From DSVZ01 sp964568145 (GTDB lineage Bacteria; Verrucomicrobiota; Verrucomicrobiia; Limisphaerales; J093): 64,000 bases of DNA. Below are positions 44,050 through 52,801 of this stretch, in pieces. The stretch covers positions 1 through 64,000 of the forward strand of contig CAZMOZ010000003.1 of the NCBI GenBank assembly GCA_964568145.1, given 5' to 3'. The notes beneath the pieces are model-generated. The model had not been told where the DNA came from, ran no database searches, and saw nothing but the letters and a program-made list of their open reading frames with translations. A program made the position numbers and the translations under genes. How positions within the stretch are numbered: the first letter of the stretch is position 1; the number at the start of each line of letters is the position of its first letter.

Positions 44050-46098
44050 ATGAAAACATCGCTAGTCACACACACCATCCCGGTACTCCTTTCAGCTTTC
44101 GTAGGACTCCAAGGGGCAGTCATTGATTTTGAAACCTTCCCCGGCGGCGCACCGGTGCCATTCAACACGCAGATCACGAGCCAGTATTCGTCGCTGGGAG
44201 TTACTTTTGTGAAGCCAGCGGAGCCGACGGGACCAAGGATTGTAACATTTCCGTTCCCAGGCCGCTCAGGCATCAACAGCTTGGCTGGGGATGATTTTCC
44301 GGCATTTGCGAACTTTGACCCCATCGAGATCTATTTCTCGATGCCCGTTAGCAAGGCGTCAGTCGTCGGACTGGACATCGGCTTCGCCGGACTGCAATTG
44401 CTCGCGTTTGATGCGGTGAACAGTTTGGTTGACTCGGACAGTTTCTTTGGCATCGGGGATGGGATTGGTCACTTTGCCACGCTTTCCGTCACCGGCAATG
44501 GGATCACCAAACTGGTCACCAGCCGAATCAACCCAGCGGCCAATCCCGGTGATGCCTATGCGCTTGATGACTTGACCTTTACTGCTGTTCCCGAACCCGG
44601 GTTTGCCGCTCTCCTGACCGGACTTGGCCTAGCGGTGTTTGGTGTGTATCGGCGATTCCGCCCCCCGCTCAATCAATCACTGACCATGAACCCGCTTATC
44701 TTGCTTGAAGCGCAATCCTTGCGCGCTTTTCTCCTTGCCGGGGCAACGCTGATTCTCGCGGCTCAAGCCAACGCCAGATACGCCTGGTTCGCCCGCCACA
44801 CGGACACTATCGCCGTGTCCGGGCAGACGGTCTTGGGCCGCACGGCGACCTACGAAGCGCGGTTTCTCCTGCCCAGCGGCCACGCGCATGGGGGCTTTGT
44901 CTTTGATGAACTGACGGCCGGGGATGAGGACAAACGCCTGATGGTCGCACCCAACCAGATTGTTGGTGGCAGCTTCCCGAGCATCGGAAGCTCGCCCGCC
45001 AAGGGCCTGCTGCATCATCCGGTCACTGTGACGCTCGATGTCTGGCATCACGCCGCGTTCGTCACGGATGTTCTGGAAGCCCGGCTTTATCTGGACGGCG
45101 AACTCATCGCCGTCATGCCAAGGAGCGGCCGCATCGGCAACGGCCCAGGCCCCGCGCACGTCGGCGCCATCTGGCGCGGGGATGAGGGGCTGGTCATGGG
45201 CTTTGTGGGGTTTCTGGACACTGTGCGCGTTTCTAGTGTCGCGCGCTACGCAGGACTGAGATTCACGCCACCCGGCGGGGATTTACCCTCCGATGCGGAC
45301 ACGCTGTTGCTGTACAATTTCAACGACGATCCCGACAGCGCAACCGTTCATGACGAAAGTCCTCAATCACGGCACGGCACCCCGGGGGCGGGCTTCCCCG
45401 GCGCCACCGCGCCCGCCTTGGCCAGCGACACGGCGTCGGCGGTTCACGGCTGGTTTCGCCACATCCTGGTGAATCCCCGAGCGACCTATCTGCGGGTCAA
45501 CAACGACGCGGCCTTTACCGCCGTTCCGATTGACTTGGCCCACCTGGGCATCATGCCAGGTAACACTATTTTCCTCCAACGCGTCGGGCATTACAACCGC
45601 AACATAGAGGCCGCGAACCGCAACGCGGAACAATGGCATCAGCTCGCCGCCGTGTTCAGCCGCACCCCCATCCTTCGGGCTGACGACGAGTTGAATCGTG
45701 TGCAGGACGCCATCCCCGCCGGGTCACCCTTCGCCACGCCACCCACGAACGCCGGCGGCAAGCCGACTGACATCCCCGAGGACTTCGAGGTTCCCGGCGC
45801 GGGAACCTGGGTCGAGGTGCCCCCCGAGGGCCGGTACCTCTTCGTCGCCGCAGTGGATAGTCAGTACAACGACAACTACGACCTCGACGCGGATTACGGC
45901 TTGCACATCGGCCGCGCCAGTCTGCGGGCGGGAAGAGCCGGCGGGCGGATGGCCTTGTACTGGGACCGCGGGGCGGCATCGGTGCAGACGTCCCCGCAGT
46001 TGCCGGCGGCCGTCTGGTCCACACTGCCGCAGCAAGCCGCGCCGCCAATGCTGATTCCTACCACGGCTGGTTCGAGTTTCTACCGCCTCGCGGAGTAG
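44050..46098 (+). CDS. PEP-CTERM protein read in one frame into a LamG-like secreted protein
   Basis: The frame is open from MKTSLVTHTIPVLL to 46098 (682 residues). Residues 1-25 are a signal peptide; the middle (AVIDFETFPGGAPVP onward) is a typical PEP-CTERM secreted domain; VPEPGFAALLTGLGLAVFG with YRRF is the PEP-CTERM sorting segment. Just after it a C6 run at 44661-44666 lies before MNPLILLEAQSLRAFLLAG, which looks like a second signal peptide. Losing one C would make TGA at 44681-44683, two bases before that ATG, so this is probably two genes joined by an indel. The segment is visibly lower in GC than its neighbours. Confidence 0.7.
   Translation: MKTSLVTHTIPVLLSAFVGLQGAVIDFETFPGGAPVPFNTQITSQYSSLGVTFVKPAEPTGPRIVTFPFPGRSGINSLAGDDFPAFANFDPIEIYFSMPVSKASVVGLDIGFAGLQLLAFDAVNSLVDSDSFFGIGDGIGHFATLSVTGNGITKLVTSRINPAANPGDAYALDDLTFTAVPEPGFAALLTGLGLAVFGVYRRFRPPLNQSLTMNPLILLEAQSLRAFLLAGATLILAAQANARYAWFARHTDTIAVSGQTVLGRTATYEARFLLPSGHAHGGFVFDELTAGDEDKRLMVAPNQIVGGSFPSIGSSPAKGLLHHPVTVTLDVWHHAAFVTDVLEARLYLDGELIAVMPRSGRIGNGPGPAHVGAIWRGDEGLVMGFVGFLDTVRVSSVARYAGLRFTPPGGDLPSDADTLLLYNFNDDPDSATVHDESPQSRHGTPGAGFPGATAPALASDTASAVHGWFRHILVNPRATYLRVNNDAAFTAVPIDLAHLGIMPGNTIFLQRVGHYNRNIEAANRNAEQWHQLAAVFSRTPILRADDELNRVQDAIPAGSPFATPPTNAGGKPTDIPEDFEVPGAGTWVEVPPEGRYLFVAAVDSQYNDNYDLDADYGLHIGRASLRAGRAGGRMALYWDRGAASVQTSPQLPAAVWSTLPQQAAPPMLIPTTAGSSFYRLAE
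44661..44666 (+). other. C6 homopolymer at the junction of the PEP-CTERM and LamG coding parts
   Basis: A run of six C after CGGCGATTCCG. With one C removed, the frame gives CGC CCC CGC TCA ATC AAT CAC TGA, placing a stop at 44681-44683 just before the ATG at 44686. Such runs are prone to slippage and to sequencing error. Confidence 0.6.
44686..46098 (+). CDS. LamG/concanavalin-like secreted protein (probable separate gene)
   Basis: If the C-run indel is corrected, this is an independent 470-residue protein. It begins with a signal peptide (FLLAGATLILAAQANA) and a LamG-like domain (TVTLDVWHHAAFVTDVLEAR, then LYLDGELIAVMPRSGRIG). The C-terminus GRMALYWDRGAASVQTSPQL then WSTLPQQAAPP and FYRLAE matches the verrucomicrobial tail also seen in the haloperoxidase. 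The function is unknown; the LamG domain suggests binding to a glycan or surface protein. Confidence 0.6.
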   Translation: MNPLILLEAQSLRAFLLAGATLILAAQANARYAWFARHTDTIAVSGQTVLGRTATYEARFLLPSGHAHGGFVFDELTAGDEDKRLMVAPNQIVGGSFPSIGSSPAKGLLHHPVTVTLDVWHHAAFVTDVLEARLYLDGELIAVMPRSGRIGNGPGPAHVGAIWRGDEGLVMGFVGFLDTVRVSSVARYAGLRFTPPGGDLPSDADTLLLYNFNDDPDSATVHDESPQSRHGTPGAGFPGATAPALASDTASAVHGWFRHILVNPRATYLRVNNDAAFTAVPIDLAHLGIMPGNTIFLQRVGHYNRNIEAANRNAEQWHQLAAVFSRTPILRADDELNRVQDAIPAGSPFATPPTNAGGKPTDIPEDFEVPGAGTWVEVPPEGRYLFVAAVDSQYNDNYDLDADYGLHIGRASLRAGRAGGRMALYWDRGAASVQTSPQLPAAVWSTLPQQAAPPMLIPTTAGSSFYRLAE

Positions 46099-46184
46099 TT
46101 TTCGGGTGCCGGTGGGCAGGCGTGCTGCGGTCCCGGTTTGGTCATCTGCGGTGGCCGGATCACCCTGCGGCAGCTTGGCGGGCG

Positions 46185-46427
46185 TCATCCGCGCGTGACG
46201 ACTTCCGGCAGGTCTTCCAGCTTGGTGATGCGCAGGATGGAGCAGCGGGCAAAGTATTCGGCGAAGCCTTCCTGATCGAGGTTCAGGCCGATTTCGACCG
46301 TGTTCCGGCCCACGAACGCCATGTCGTGGTCCGTGATGTCGTAGTGCGTGCCATCGGACAGGCAGATGCGGAAGGGCTTGAACGGCCGGGCTTGGAGCAG
46401 TTCGCGAATCTGTTTCGCCGTAATCAC
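46185..46427 (-). CDS. Conserved small protein of unknown function
   Basis: An 80-residue protein starting MITAKQIRELLQARPFKPFR, with ICLSDGTHYDITDHDMAFVG and a C-terminal SILRITKLEDLPEVV. This pattern (QIRxLLxAxPFxPFRIxLxDG...) recurs in small hypothetical proteins across verrucomicrobia and planctomycetes. No catalytic motif is visible. It lies alone between the LamG-like gene and rpe, on the opposite strand to both. Confidence 0.7.
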   Translation of the reverse strand: MITAKQIRELLQARPFKPFRICLSDGTHYDITDHDMAFVGRNTVEIGLNLDQEGFAEYFARCSILRITKLEDLPEVVTRG

Positions 46428-46558
46428 GCGGCCAGCGTAGGCGCTGGCGTTTCCGGGTGCAAACGTGTCTCCGGCGGCTCCCGCGCCGCCCCCAACGCAC
46501 GGTGCCCTTGTTTCCCCGCCTTGCCCGCCGCCGCCGCTTTGGCTTACGTTCCGCGCGG

Positions 46559-47266
46559 ATGATCATCGCGCCTTCCCTGCTCGCCGCGAATCCCGGCCGG
46601 CTGGCGGCCGAGGCGGTCCGCGCCACCCGCGCCGGGGCCGACTGGCTGCACGTGGACGTCATGGACGGGCATTTCGTGCCGAACCTCACCTTCGGCCCCG
46701 CCATCGTCCGCGCGGTGCGCGCCGCCACGCGCCTGCCGTTGGACGTCCACCTGATGTGCAGCCGGCCGGAAATCCTGCTCGAGCCGTTCCGCGACGCCGG
46801 CGCCAGTTCGCTGACCGTCCACGTCGAGCTCGGCAACCGCGTGGCGTCGCTGCTCTGGAAGGTGCGCTCGCTGGGCGCACGGGTGGGCCTGGCGGTGAAC
46901 CCGCCCACGCCCATCGCCGCGGTGCGTCCGTTCCTCAAGTCCATTGACCTGCTGCTGGTGATGACCGTGAACCCCGGCTTCGGCGGCCAGGAATTCATCG
47001 CCGAGACGGTGCCCAAGATCCAGCAGGCCCGCGGCTGGCGGCAGGAACTGGGCCTGGCCTACCGCATCGAGGTGGACGGCGGCATCAACTTCGAGACAGC
47101 CGCCGAATGCATCCGCGCGGGCGCGGACACGATCGTGAGCGGCACCACGTTGTTCCAGGCCCGCAGCCTGCGCCGCGCCATCCAGCGGCTGCGCCACCTG
47201 GTCCGGCGGCACGCGACCGCGCGTGTCCACGCTCCGCCGCCCGCCCGCGTGCCGGTGGGCGCGTAA
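46559..47266 (+). CDS. rpe: Ribulose-phosphate 3-epimerase
   Basis: A 235-residue TIM-barrel enzyme: APSLLAANPGRL (strand 1), HVDVMDGHFVPN with the metal-binding His and Asp, PLDVHLM, MTVNPGFGGQEF, and IEVDGGIN with the second catalytic Asp, then GADTIVSGTTLF. It interconverts ribulose-5-phosphate and xylulose-5-phosphate in the pentose phosphate pathway. The ATG at 46559 (MIIAPSLLA) gives the expected start. The C-terminal tail of about 25 residues is longer than usual. The phosphohexomutase gene starts 13 bases downstream. Confidence 0.95.
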   Translation: MIIAPSLLAANPGRLAAEAVRATRAGADWLHVDVMDGHFVPNLTFGPAIVRAVRAATRLPLDVHLMCSRPEILLEPFRDAGASSLTVHVELGNRVASLLWKVRSLGARVGLAVNPPTPIAAVRPFLKSIDLLLVMTVNPGFGGQEFIAETVPKIQQARGWRQELGLAYRIEVDGGINFETAAECIRAGADTIVSGTTLFQARSLRRAIQRLRHLVRRHATARVHAPPPARVPVGA

Positions 47267-47279
47267 GCCCGCCGTGGCC

Positions 47280-48698
47280 ATGACCGCGCTGCGTTTCGGC
47301 ACGGACGGCTGGCGCGGGGTGATCGCGGACGATTTCACCTTCGCCAACGTCGCGCGCGTGGCGCAGGCCGCGGCGGATTGCTGGGCGGAGACCGGCGCGC
47401 CGGACCGGCAGCGGCTCGTGGTCATCGGCTACGACCGGCGGTTTCTCTCGGCTGAGTTCGCTGCGCGCACCGCCGAGGTTTTTGCCGGGAACGAATTCAC
47501 GGTGCTGCTCACGCCGGCGCCGACGCCCACGCCGGCGGTTTCCCTGGCGGTGAAGCAGCTTCGCGCCGCGGGCGGCGTCATGATCACCGCGAGCCACAAT
47601 CCGGCGCAGTTCAACGGCTTCAAACTCAAGGCGTGGTACGGCGGCTCCGCGGACGCCGGGCTGTGCCAGGCGGTGGAGGCGCGGCTCGACCAATCGCCGG
47701 TGCGGCGATTGCCGCTGGACGAGGCGCGCCGGGCCGGGCTGGTCCGGCTGCGCGATCTGCGGCCGGCGCATTACCGGGCGGTGAAGCGTCTGGTGCGGTT
47801 CGCGGACGTGGCGGACGCGCGCCTGCGCGTGGCGCACGACGCGATGTTCGGCGTGGGCGCCGGCTGCTTCGAGGCGTTGCTGGCCGGCACCACCTGCCGC
47901 GTGACCACTCTGCGGGGCGGGCACGACCCGCTGTTTGGCGGCATCCGGCCCGAGCCGATCCCGCAGTTTTACGCCGAAACGGCAGCCTGGCTGCGCGCGC
48001 ATCGCCACGATCTCTGCCTGGTGAGCGACGGCGACGCCGACCGCCTGGGCGGCCTGGATGAACGCGGCCGGCCGCTGACCACCCACCAGATCATCGCGTT
48101 AGTGCTCTGGCATCTCGCGACGAACCGCAGCCAGCGTGGCACGGTGGTCAAGTCGCTGAACACCACCTCGCTGGTGGACCGCATCGCCGCCGCGCAGGGC
48201 CTGCCGGTGAAGGTCACCGGCGTGGGCTTCAAGCGCATCAGTCCCGAGTTGTTGCGGCCCGGCGTGCTGCTCGGAGTCGAGGAAAGCGGCAGCCTCGGTT
48301 TCCCGGCGCTCATGCCCGAGCGGGATGGCCTGGCGGCGGGGCTGATGTTGCTCGAATTGCTGGCGCGGGAAGGCCGGCCGTTGAGCGCGATTTTGCGGCG
48401 GCTGGAACGCGACTTCGGCCCGCATCGCTATGCGCGGCTGGACGTGCCAAGCCCGCCCGAAAAGGTGGACGCGATGCTGGCGGCCTGCCGTCGCGCGCCG
48501 CCCGGCCGGTTGCTGGGCTCGCCGGTGGTCGAGGTGCTTGACTTGGACGGCGTGAAGTACGTCGCCCGCAACGGCGCGTGGCTGATGCTGCGCGGCTCGG
48601 GCACCGAACCGCTGATCCGCATCTACGCGGAGGCAGCCACGCAGGCGGGCGCGGAACGGCTCGTGGCCGAAGGTGTGCGCCGTCTGCGGCGCGGGTGA
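47280..48698 (+). CDS. Phosphoglucomutase/phosphomannomutase family protein
   Basis: A 472-residue alpha-D-phosphohexomutase: FGTDGWRGVIA (start), phosphoserine loop GGVMITASHNPAQFNGFK, metal loop VSDGDADRLG, sugar-binding GVEESGSLGFP and C-terminal phosphate-binding RGSGTEPLIRIYAE. The ordinary fourfold domain order is kept. It may act on glucose or mannose phosphates, or on other hexose phosphates for LPS or exopolysaccharide; sequence alone does not choose. ATG at 47280 is used. It follows rpe closely and is probably co-transcribed with it. Confidence 0.88.
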   Translation: MTALRFGTDGWRGVIADDFTFANVARVAQAAADCWAETGAPDRQRLVVIGYDRRFLSAEFAARTAEVFAGNEFTVLLTPAPTPTPAVSLAVKQLRAAGGVMITASHNPAQFNGFKLKAWYGGSADAGLCQAVEARLDQSPVRRLPLDEARRAGLVRLRDLRPAHYRAVKRLVRFADVADARLRVAHDAMFGVGAGCFEALLAGTTCRVTTLRGGHDPLFGGIRPEPIPQFYAETAAWLRAHRHDLCLVSDGDADRLGGLDERGRPLTTHQIIALVLWHLATNRSQRGTVVKSLNTTSLVDRIAAAQGLPVKVTGVGFKRISPELLRPGVLLGVEESGSLGFPALMPERDGLAAGLMLLELLAREGRPLSAILRRLERDFGPHRYARLDVPSPPEKVDAMLAACRRAPPGRLLGSPVVEVLDLDGVKYVARNGAWLMLRGSGTEPLIRIYAEAATQAGAERLVAEGVRRLRRG

Positions 48699-48985
48699 AG
48701 GCTGGCGCGGTGGGGCGGGACGCTGCGAAAGGCTCATGGTTCGTGGTTCGCGGCAGGCGGATGCCAGATGCCAGATGCCAGATGCCAGATGCCAGATGCC
48801 AGAAGCGGGGAGCGCGGATTGAGAATCGAGGATGCTCGCTTCTCGCTTCGCACTTCGGATTTTGCGGCCCGGCCGCGCCGGGACAGAAGGTTGAGCCGCT
48901 CCCAGCCTTTTGCCACATGCCAGTTGCCGCTGGCCAAAGCGGGTTGCGCTTGCTCCCATTGCCGGCGGCTGCCGCCGCGTCCGTC
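48699..48985. repeat. Intergenic region with heptanucleotide tandem repeat (GATGCCA x6)
   Basis: The 7-bp unit GATGCCA is repeated six times without change at 48760-48801. TTCGTGG/TTCGCGG units (48740-48755) and TCGCTTC/TCGCTTC/GCACTTCGG units (48831-48852) flank it. The tract separates the phosphohexomutase and ppk genes and shows no gene. Confidence 0.85.
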
Positions 48986-51133
48986 ATGAAAGACCCGTCG
49001 TCCACCCGTTACCTCAACCGCGAGTTGAGCTGGCTGGAGTTCAACCAGCGCGTGCTCGAGGAGGCGCGCGACCCCGCGAATCCGTTGCTCGAGCGGGTCA
49101 AGTTCTTTGCCATCGTCGGGTCCAACCTCGACGAGTTCTTCGAGGTGCGCGTGGCCGGGCTCAAGCAGCAGGTGGCCAGCGGCGCGCGCACCCGCGGCCC
49201 GGACGGCCTGACGCCCTTCGCCTGCCTGCGGGCCATCGCCCGCCGGGTGCGGCTCATGGTGGACGAGCAGTATCGCTGCTGGCGGGAGGAACTCGTGCCG
49301 GCGCTGGCGCGGCACCGCATCCGGTTCGTGGAGCCGGCGCAGTTGACCGGCGCCGACCGCGCCTGGCTGGACGCGTTTTACCGGGCGGAAGTGCTGCCGG
49401 TGCTGACGCCGCTGGCCATTGATCCGGCCCATCCGTTCCCCCGGCTGCTCAACAAGTCGCTGAACCTGATCGTGCAGCTCCGCCGGCCGGGCCGGCGCCG
49501 GTTGCGGCACCAGTTGATGGTTGTGCAGGTGCCGCGCGTGCTGCCGCGGCTCATCCAGTTGCCGCGCGAGCCCGGCCAGATGGACCACGTCCTGCTGGGC
49601 AAGCTGATCGCGCATCACCTCGGCGAATTGGTCGAAGGCCGGGAGCTGGCCGGGGCCTGGGCCTTCCGCGTGACGCGCAACAGCGAGCTGTACATTGACG
49701 AGGGCGACAGCCCGAACCTGCTCAAGGCCGTCGAGACCGAGGTCCACAACCGGCTCAAAGGCGAGGCCGTGCGGCTCGAGGTGGAGCAAGGCTGCCCGCC
49801 GGCGATCATCCAGGAACTCCTCGCCACGCTGAACCTGACCGAGGACGACCTGTACGTCATTGACGGGCCGCTGAACCCGTCGCGGCTCATGAGCCTGTGC
49901 GAGGGGCACCACGCGCCGGAGCTGCGCGACCCGCCGTTCGTGCCGCCGGTGGCACCGGCCTTGCGCGGCCAGCGCGACCTCTTCGCCGCCATCCGCGCCG
50001 GGGACGTGCTGCTGCACCACCCGTACGACAGCTTCGACAGCGTGGTGGACTTCCTCCAGCAGGCCGCCACCGACCCGCGGGTGCTGGCCATCAAACAGAC
50101 GCTGTACCGCACCGGCGGCGACCCGCGCATCATCGGCGCGTTGATGGACGCCGTGAAGAACGGCAAGCAGGTCACCGCGGTGGTCGAGTTGAAGGCGCGC
50201 TTCGACGAGTCGAACAACATTCGCTGGTCCCGCCAGCTCGAGGACGCCGGCGTGCATGTGATCTATGGCGTGGTGGGCTACAAGGTGCATTGCAAGACCA
50301 CGCTGGTGGTGCGGCGCGACGAGGACGGCATCCGCCGCTACCTCCACCTGGGCACCGGCAACTACAATCCCACCACCGCCCGCATCTACACCGATCTCGG
50401 CCTGCTGACCTGCCGGCCGGACCTGGGCGAGGACGTCACCAACCTCTTCAACCTCATCACCGGGCTGTGCGAGTACCGGGGCATGCGCACACTGCTCGTG
50501 GCCCCGCAGGACATGTACGCGCGATTCCTGCACCTCATCCGCCGCGAGACGGAGAACGCCCGGCGCGGCCTGCCCGCGCGCATCATCGCCAGGATGAATT
50601 CGCTGGTGGTCACCGAGATCATTGACGCCTTGTACGAGGCCTCACAGGCCGGCGTGAAGGTGGACCTGATCGTGCGCGGCATCTGCTGCCTGCGGCCCGG
50701 CGTGCGCGGGTTGAGCGAGAACGTCACGGTGCGCAGCATCGTGGGCCGTTTCCTCGAGCACAGCCGGGTGTTCTACTTCGAGAACGCCTGCCGGCCCGAG
50801 GTGTACGTGGGCAGCGCCGACTGGATGCCCCGCAATCTCTTCAAGCGCATCGAGGTGGTGTTCCCGCTCGAGGACGGCAACCTGCGCGAACGCGTGGTGC
50901 GCGACCTGCTCGAGCTCCAACTGACCGACAACGTCAAGGCCCGGCTGCTCCAGCCCGACGGCACGCACCGGCGGGTGCAGCCCCCGCGCGGGGCGCCGCG
51001 CCTCAACAGCCAGGAGGAATTAATCCGTCGGGCGCTGGCCGGCGCCGACGCGGAGTTGGGCGCGGCGGCGTCTCGCGTCGCCCGCGGGATCCGGCTCACG
51101 CCGCTCAACCGGCCGCCTGAGCTGGTGAATTGA
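48986..51133 (+). CDS. ppk1: Polyphosphate kinase 1
   Basis: A 715-residue PPK1. It begins MKDPSSTRYLNRELSWLEFN, then NPLLERVKFFAIVGSNLDEF (N domain). The catalytic His lies in VGYKVHCKTTLVVRR, followed by LGTGNYNPTTARIYTDLG and the late YVGSADWMPRNLFKRIEVVF (second phospholipase D-like half). The enzyme makes polyphosphate from ATP. Length and motif order are normal. It starts after a repeat tract, with no clear ribosome binding site. No exopolyphosphatase gene is adjacent. Confidence 0.95.
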   Translation: MKDPSSTRYLNRELSWLEFNQRVLEEARDPANPLLERVKFFAIVGSNLDEFFEVRVAGLKQQVASGARTRGPDGLTPFACLRAIARRVRLMVDEQYRCWREELVPALARHRIRFVEPAQLTGADRAWLDAFYRAEVLPVLTPLAIDPAHPFPRLLNKSLNLIVQLRRPGRRRLRHQLMVVQVPRVLPRLIQLPREPGQMDHVLLGKLIAHHLGELVEGRELAGAWAFRVTRNSELYIDEGDSPNLLKAVETEVHNRLKGEAVRLEVEQGCPPAIIQELLATLNLTEDDLYVIDGPLNPSRLMSLCEGHHAPELRDPPFVPPVAPALRGQRDLFAAIRAGDVLLHHPYDSFDSVVDFLQQAATDPRVLAIKQTLYRTGGDPRIIGALMDAVKNGKQVTAVVELKARFDESNNIRWSRQLEDAGVHVIYGVVGYKVHCKTTLVVRRDEDGIRRYLHLGTGNYNPTTARIYTDLGLLTCRPDLGEDVTNLFNLITGLCEYRGMRTLLVAPQDMYARFLHLIRRETENARRGLPARIIARMNSLVVTEIIDALYEASQAGVKVDLIVRGICCLRPGVRGLSENVTVRSIVGRFLEHSRVFYFENACRPEVYVGSADWMPRNLFKRIEVVFPLEDGNLRERVVRDLLELQLTDNVKARLLQPDGTHRRVQPPRGAPRLNSQEELIRRALAGADAELGAAASRVARGIRLTPLNRPPELVN

Positions 51134-51396
51134 GGCCTCCAGGCCAGGTTGCCGCAACGCGCCGGACGTTTCCCGCGCCCGCTCCGCACGCGGCTTTTCA
51201 CCAGCCGGAGGCGAGGTTGGGGCGATGAGGCGGTTCGGCGCCGCGGAAGAGCCATAGAGCGGATCAGCCAAAGTGGAGCCGGATTGGAATCCGGCGGTAC
51301 AGGCAACTTCGGCTTTCGGGACCAACACGCGGTGGCCTGCCGTCCGTCCGGCATTTTTTCATTCGCGGCACGGCGCGCACCCGTTACGCTGCCGCC
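51134..51396. repeat. Intergenic region with palindromic repeat family B, copy 5
   Basis: CAGCCAAAGTGGAGCC (51265-51280) and GGCAACTTCGGCTTTCGGG (51302-51320) are the arms; the loop GGATTGGAATCCGGCGGTAC is nearly that of copy 4. The rest shows no gene and must hold the promoter of the oxidoreductase gene. Confidence 0.65.
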
Positions 51397-52743
51397 ATGA
51401 AGCACACCACCGCCCCGTCGCCCGCGACGACCCGTCGCGCTTTCCTCCAGACCTCCGCCACCGTCGCCGCCGGCGCCGCCCTCACCGGGGCCGCGCCGTT
51501 CGGCGTTCATGCCGCCGGTTCGGACACCATCAAGGTCGCGCTCATCGGCTGCGGCGGCCGCGGCACCGGCGCCGCCGCGCAAGCCCTGTCCACCGCCGGC
51601 CCCACGAAGCTGGTGGCCCTGGCGGACTTCTTCCCGAGCCGGCTCAAGAACAGCCTCGAGCAGTTGAAGCAGCGCTTCGCCGCCCAGGTGGACGTGCCGG
51701 TCGAGCGCCAGTTCGTCGGGCTGGACAGCTTCCGGCACGCAACCGAGGCGGTTGGGCCGGGCGGCGTCGTGCTGCTGGCCACGCCGCCGGCGTTCCGGCC
51801 GCAGCACGTGGAACACGCCGTGGCCAAGAACGTTCACGTGTTCATGGAGAAGTCCTTTGCGGTGGACGCCCCGGGCATCCGCCGCGTGCTCCGGGCAGGC
51901 GAGGAGGCGAAGAAGAAGAACCTCAAAATCGCCGGCGGCCTGATGAGCCGGCATTCCCAGCCGCTCGAGGAGGCGGTGCGGTTCATCCACGAGGGCGGCA
52001 TCGGCGACGTCATCACGGTCTGGGCCTACCGCATGCACGGGCCGGTGGGCTTCGCGCCCAAGGCGCCGGGCCTGAGCGAACTGGCCCACCAGATCGCCAA
52101 CTACAGCAACTTCACCTGGCTCAACGGCAGCTTCATCGTGGACTGGCTCATCCACAACATCGACGTGTCCTGCTGGGTCAAGAACGCCTGGCCCGTCTCC
52201 GCCCAGGGCATGGGCGGCCGACAGGTGCGCACCGAGCCGGACCAGCTCTTCGACCATTACGCCGCGGAGTACACGTTCGCCGACGGCACCCGCCTGCACG
52301 CCCAGGGCCGGCACATCAACAACTGCTACGACTTCTTCGGCTGCCAGGTGCATGGCGCGAAGGGCCTGGCGATTCTGGGTGAAGGCCAGCCCCGGCCGCG
52401 CATCTTCAAGGGCCACAGCCCCACCCCGGCGAACTTGATCTGGTCTTTCAAGGGCGAGGCCAAAGACCAATACCAGGTCGAGCACGACCTGCTCTTCGAC
52501 GCCATCCGCAACGACAAGCCGTACAACGAAACCGAGCGCTGCTGCAAATCATGCCTCGCCGCCATCATGGGCCGCATGGCCTGCGAGTCCGGCAAGATGA
52601 TCGCCTGGGACGACGCCCTAGCCTCGGACCTCGAACTCGCGCCCGGGCTGGACAACTACACGATGGACTCGAAGCCGCCGGTGGGGCCCGACGCCCAGGG
52701 CCGCTACCCCGTGGCCATGCCCGGCACGACCAAGGTGCTCTGA
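51397..52743 (+). CDS. Gfo/Idh/MocA-family oxidoreductase with Tat signal
   Basis: A 448-residue NAD(P)-dependent oxidoreductase. The N-terminus TTRRAFLQTSATVAAGAALT is a twin-arginine (Tat) signal. The dinucleotide site is VALIGCGGRGTG, and the family's EKP motif is EKSFAV (residues 150-155). The C-terminal domain (from GGLMSRHSQPLEEAVRFI) is the usual beta-sheet half. Many such exported proteins occur in verrucomicrobia and planctomycetes and act on sugars or sugar acids, but the substrate here is unknown. Confidence 0.9.
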   Translation: MKHTTAPSPATTRRAFLQTSATVAAGAALTGAAPFGVHAAGSDTIKVALIGCGGRGTGAAAQALSTAGPTKLVALADFFPSRLKNSLEQLKQRFAAQVDVPVERQFVGLDSFRHATEAVGPGGVVLLATPPAFRPQHVEHAVAKNVHVFMEKSFAVDAPGIRRVLRAGEEAKKKNLKIAGGLMSRHSQPLEEAVRFIHEGGIGDVITVWAYRMHGPVGFAPKAPGLSELAHQIANYSNFTWLNGSFIVDWLIHNIDVSCWVKNAWPVSAQGMGGRQVRTEPDQLFDHYAAEYTFADGTRLHAQGRHINNCYDFFGCQVHGAKGLAILGEGQPRPRIFKGHSPTPANLIWSFKGEAKDQYQVEHDLLFDAIRNDKPYNETERCCKSCLAAIMGRMACESGKMIAWDDALASDLELAPGLDNYTMDSKPPVGPDAQGRYPVAMPGTTKVL

Positions 52744-52801
52744 GGCGGATGCCGGGGTAAGCGGCGTTTGCCCGTCTCAAGCGCCGCCTCGAAGTGCGGA
52801 T

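Noticed and set aside
48760..48801. Possible CRISPR array at the GATGCCA repeats
   Set aside because: Units are 7 bp with no spacers and there are no cas genes nearby; it is a simple tandem repeat.
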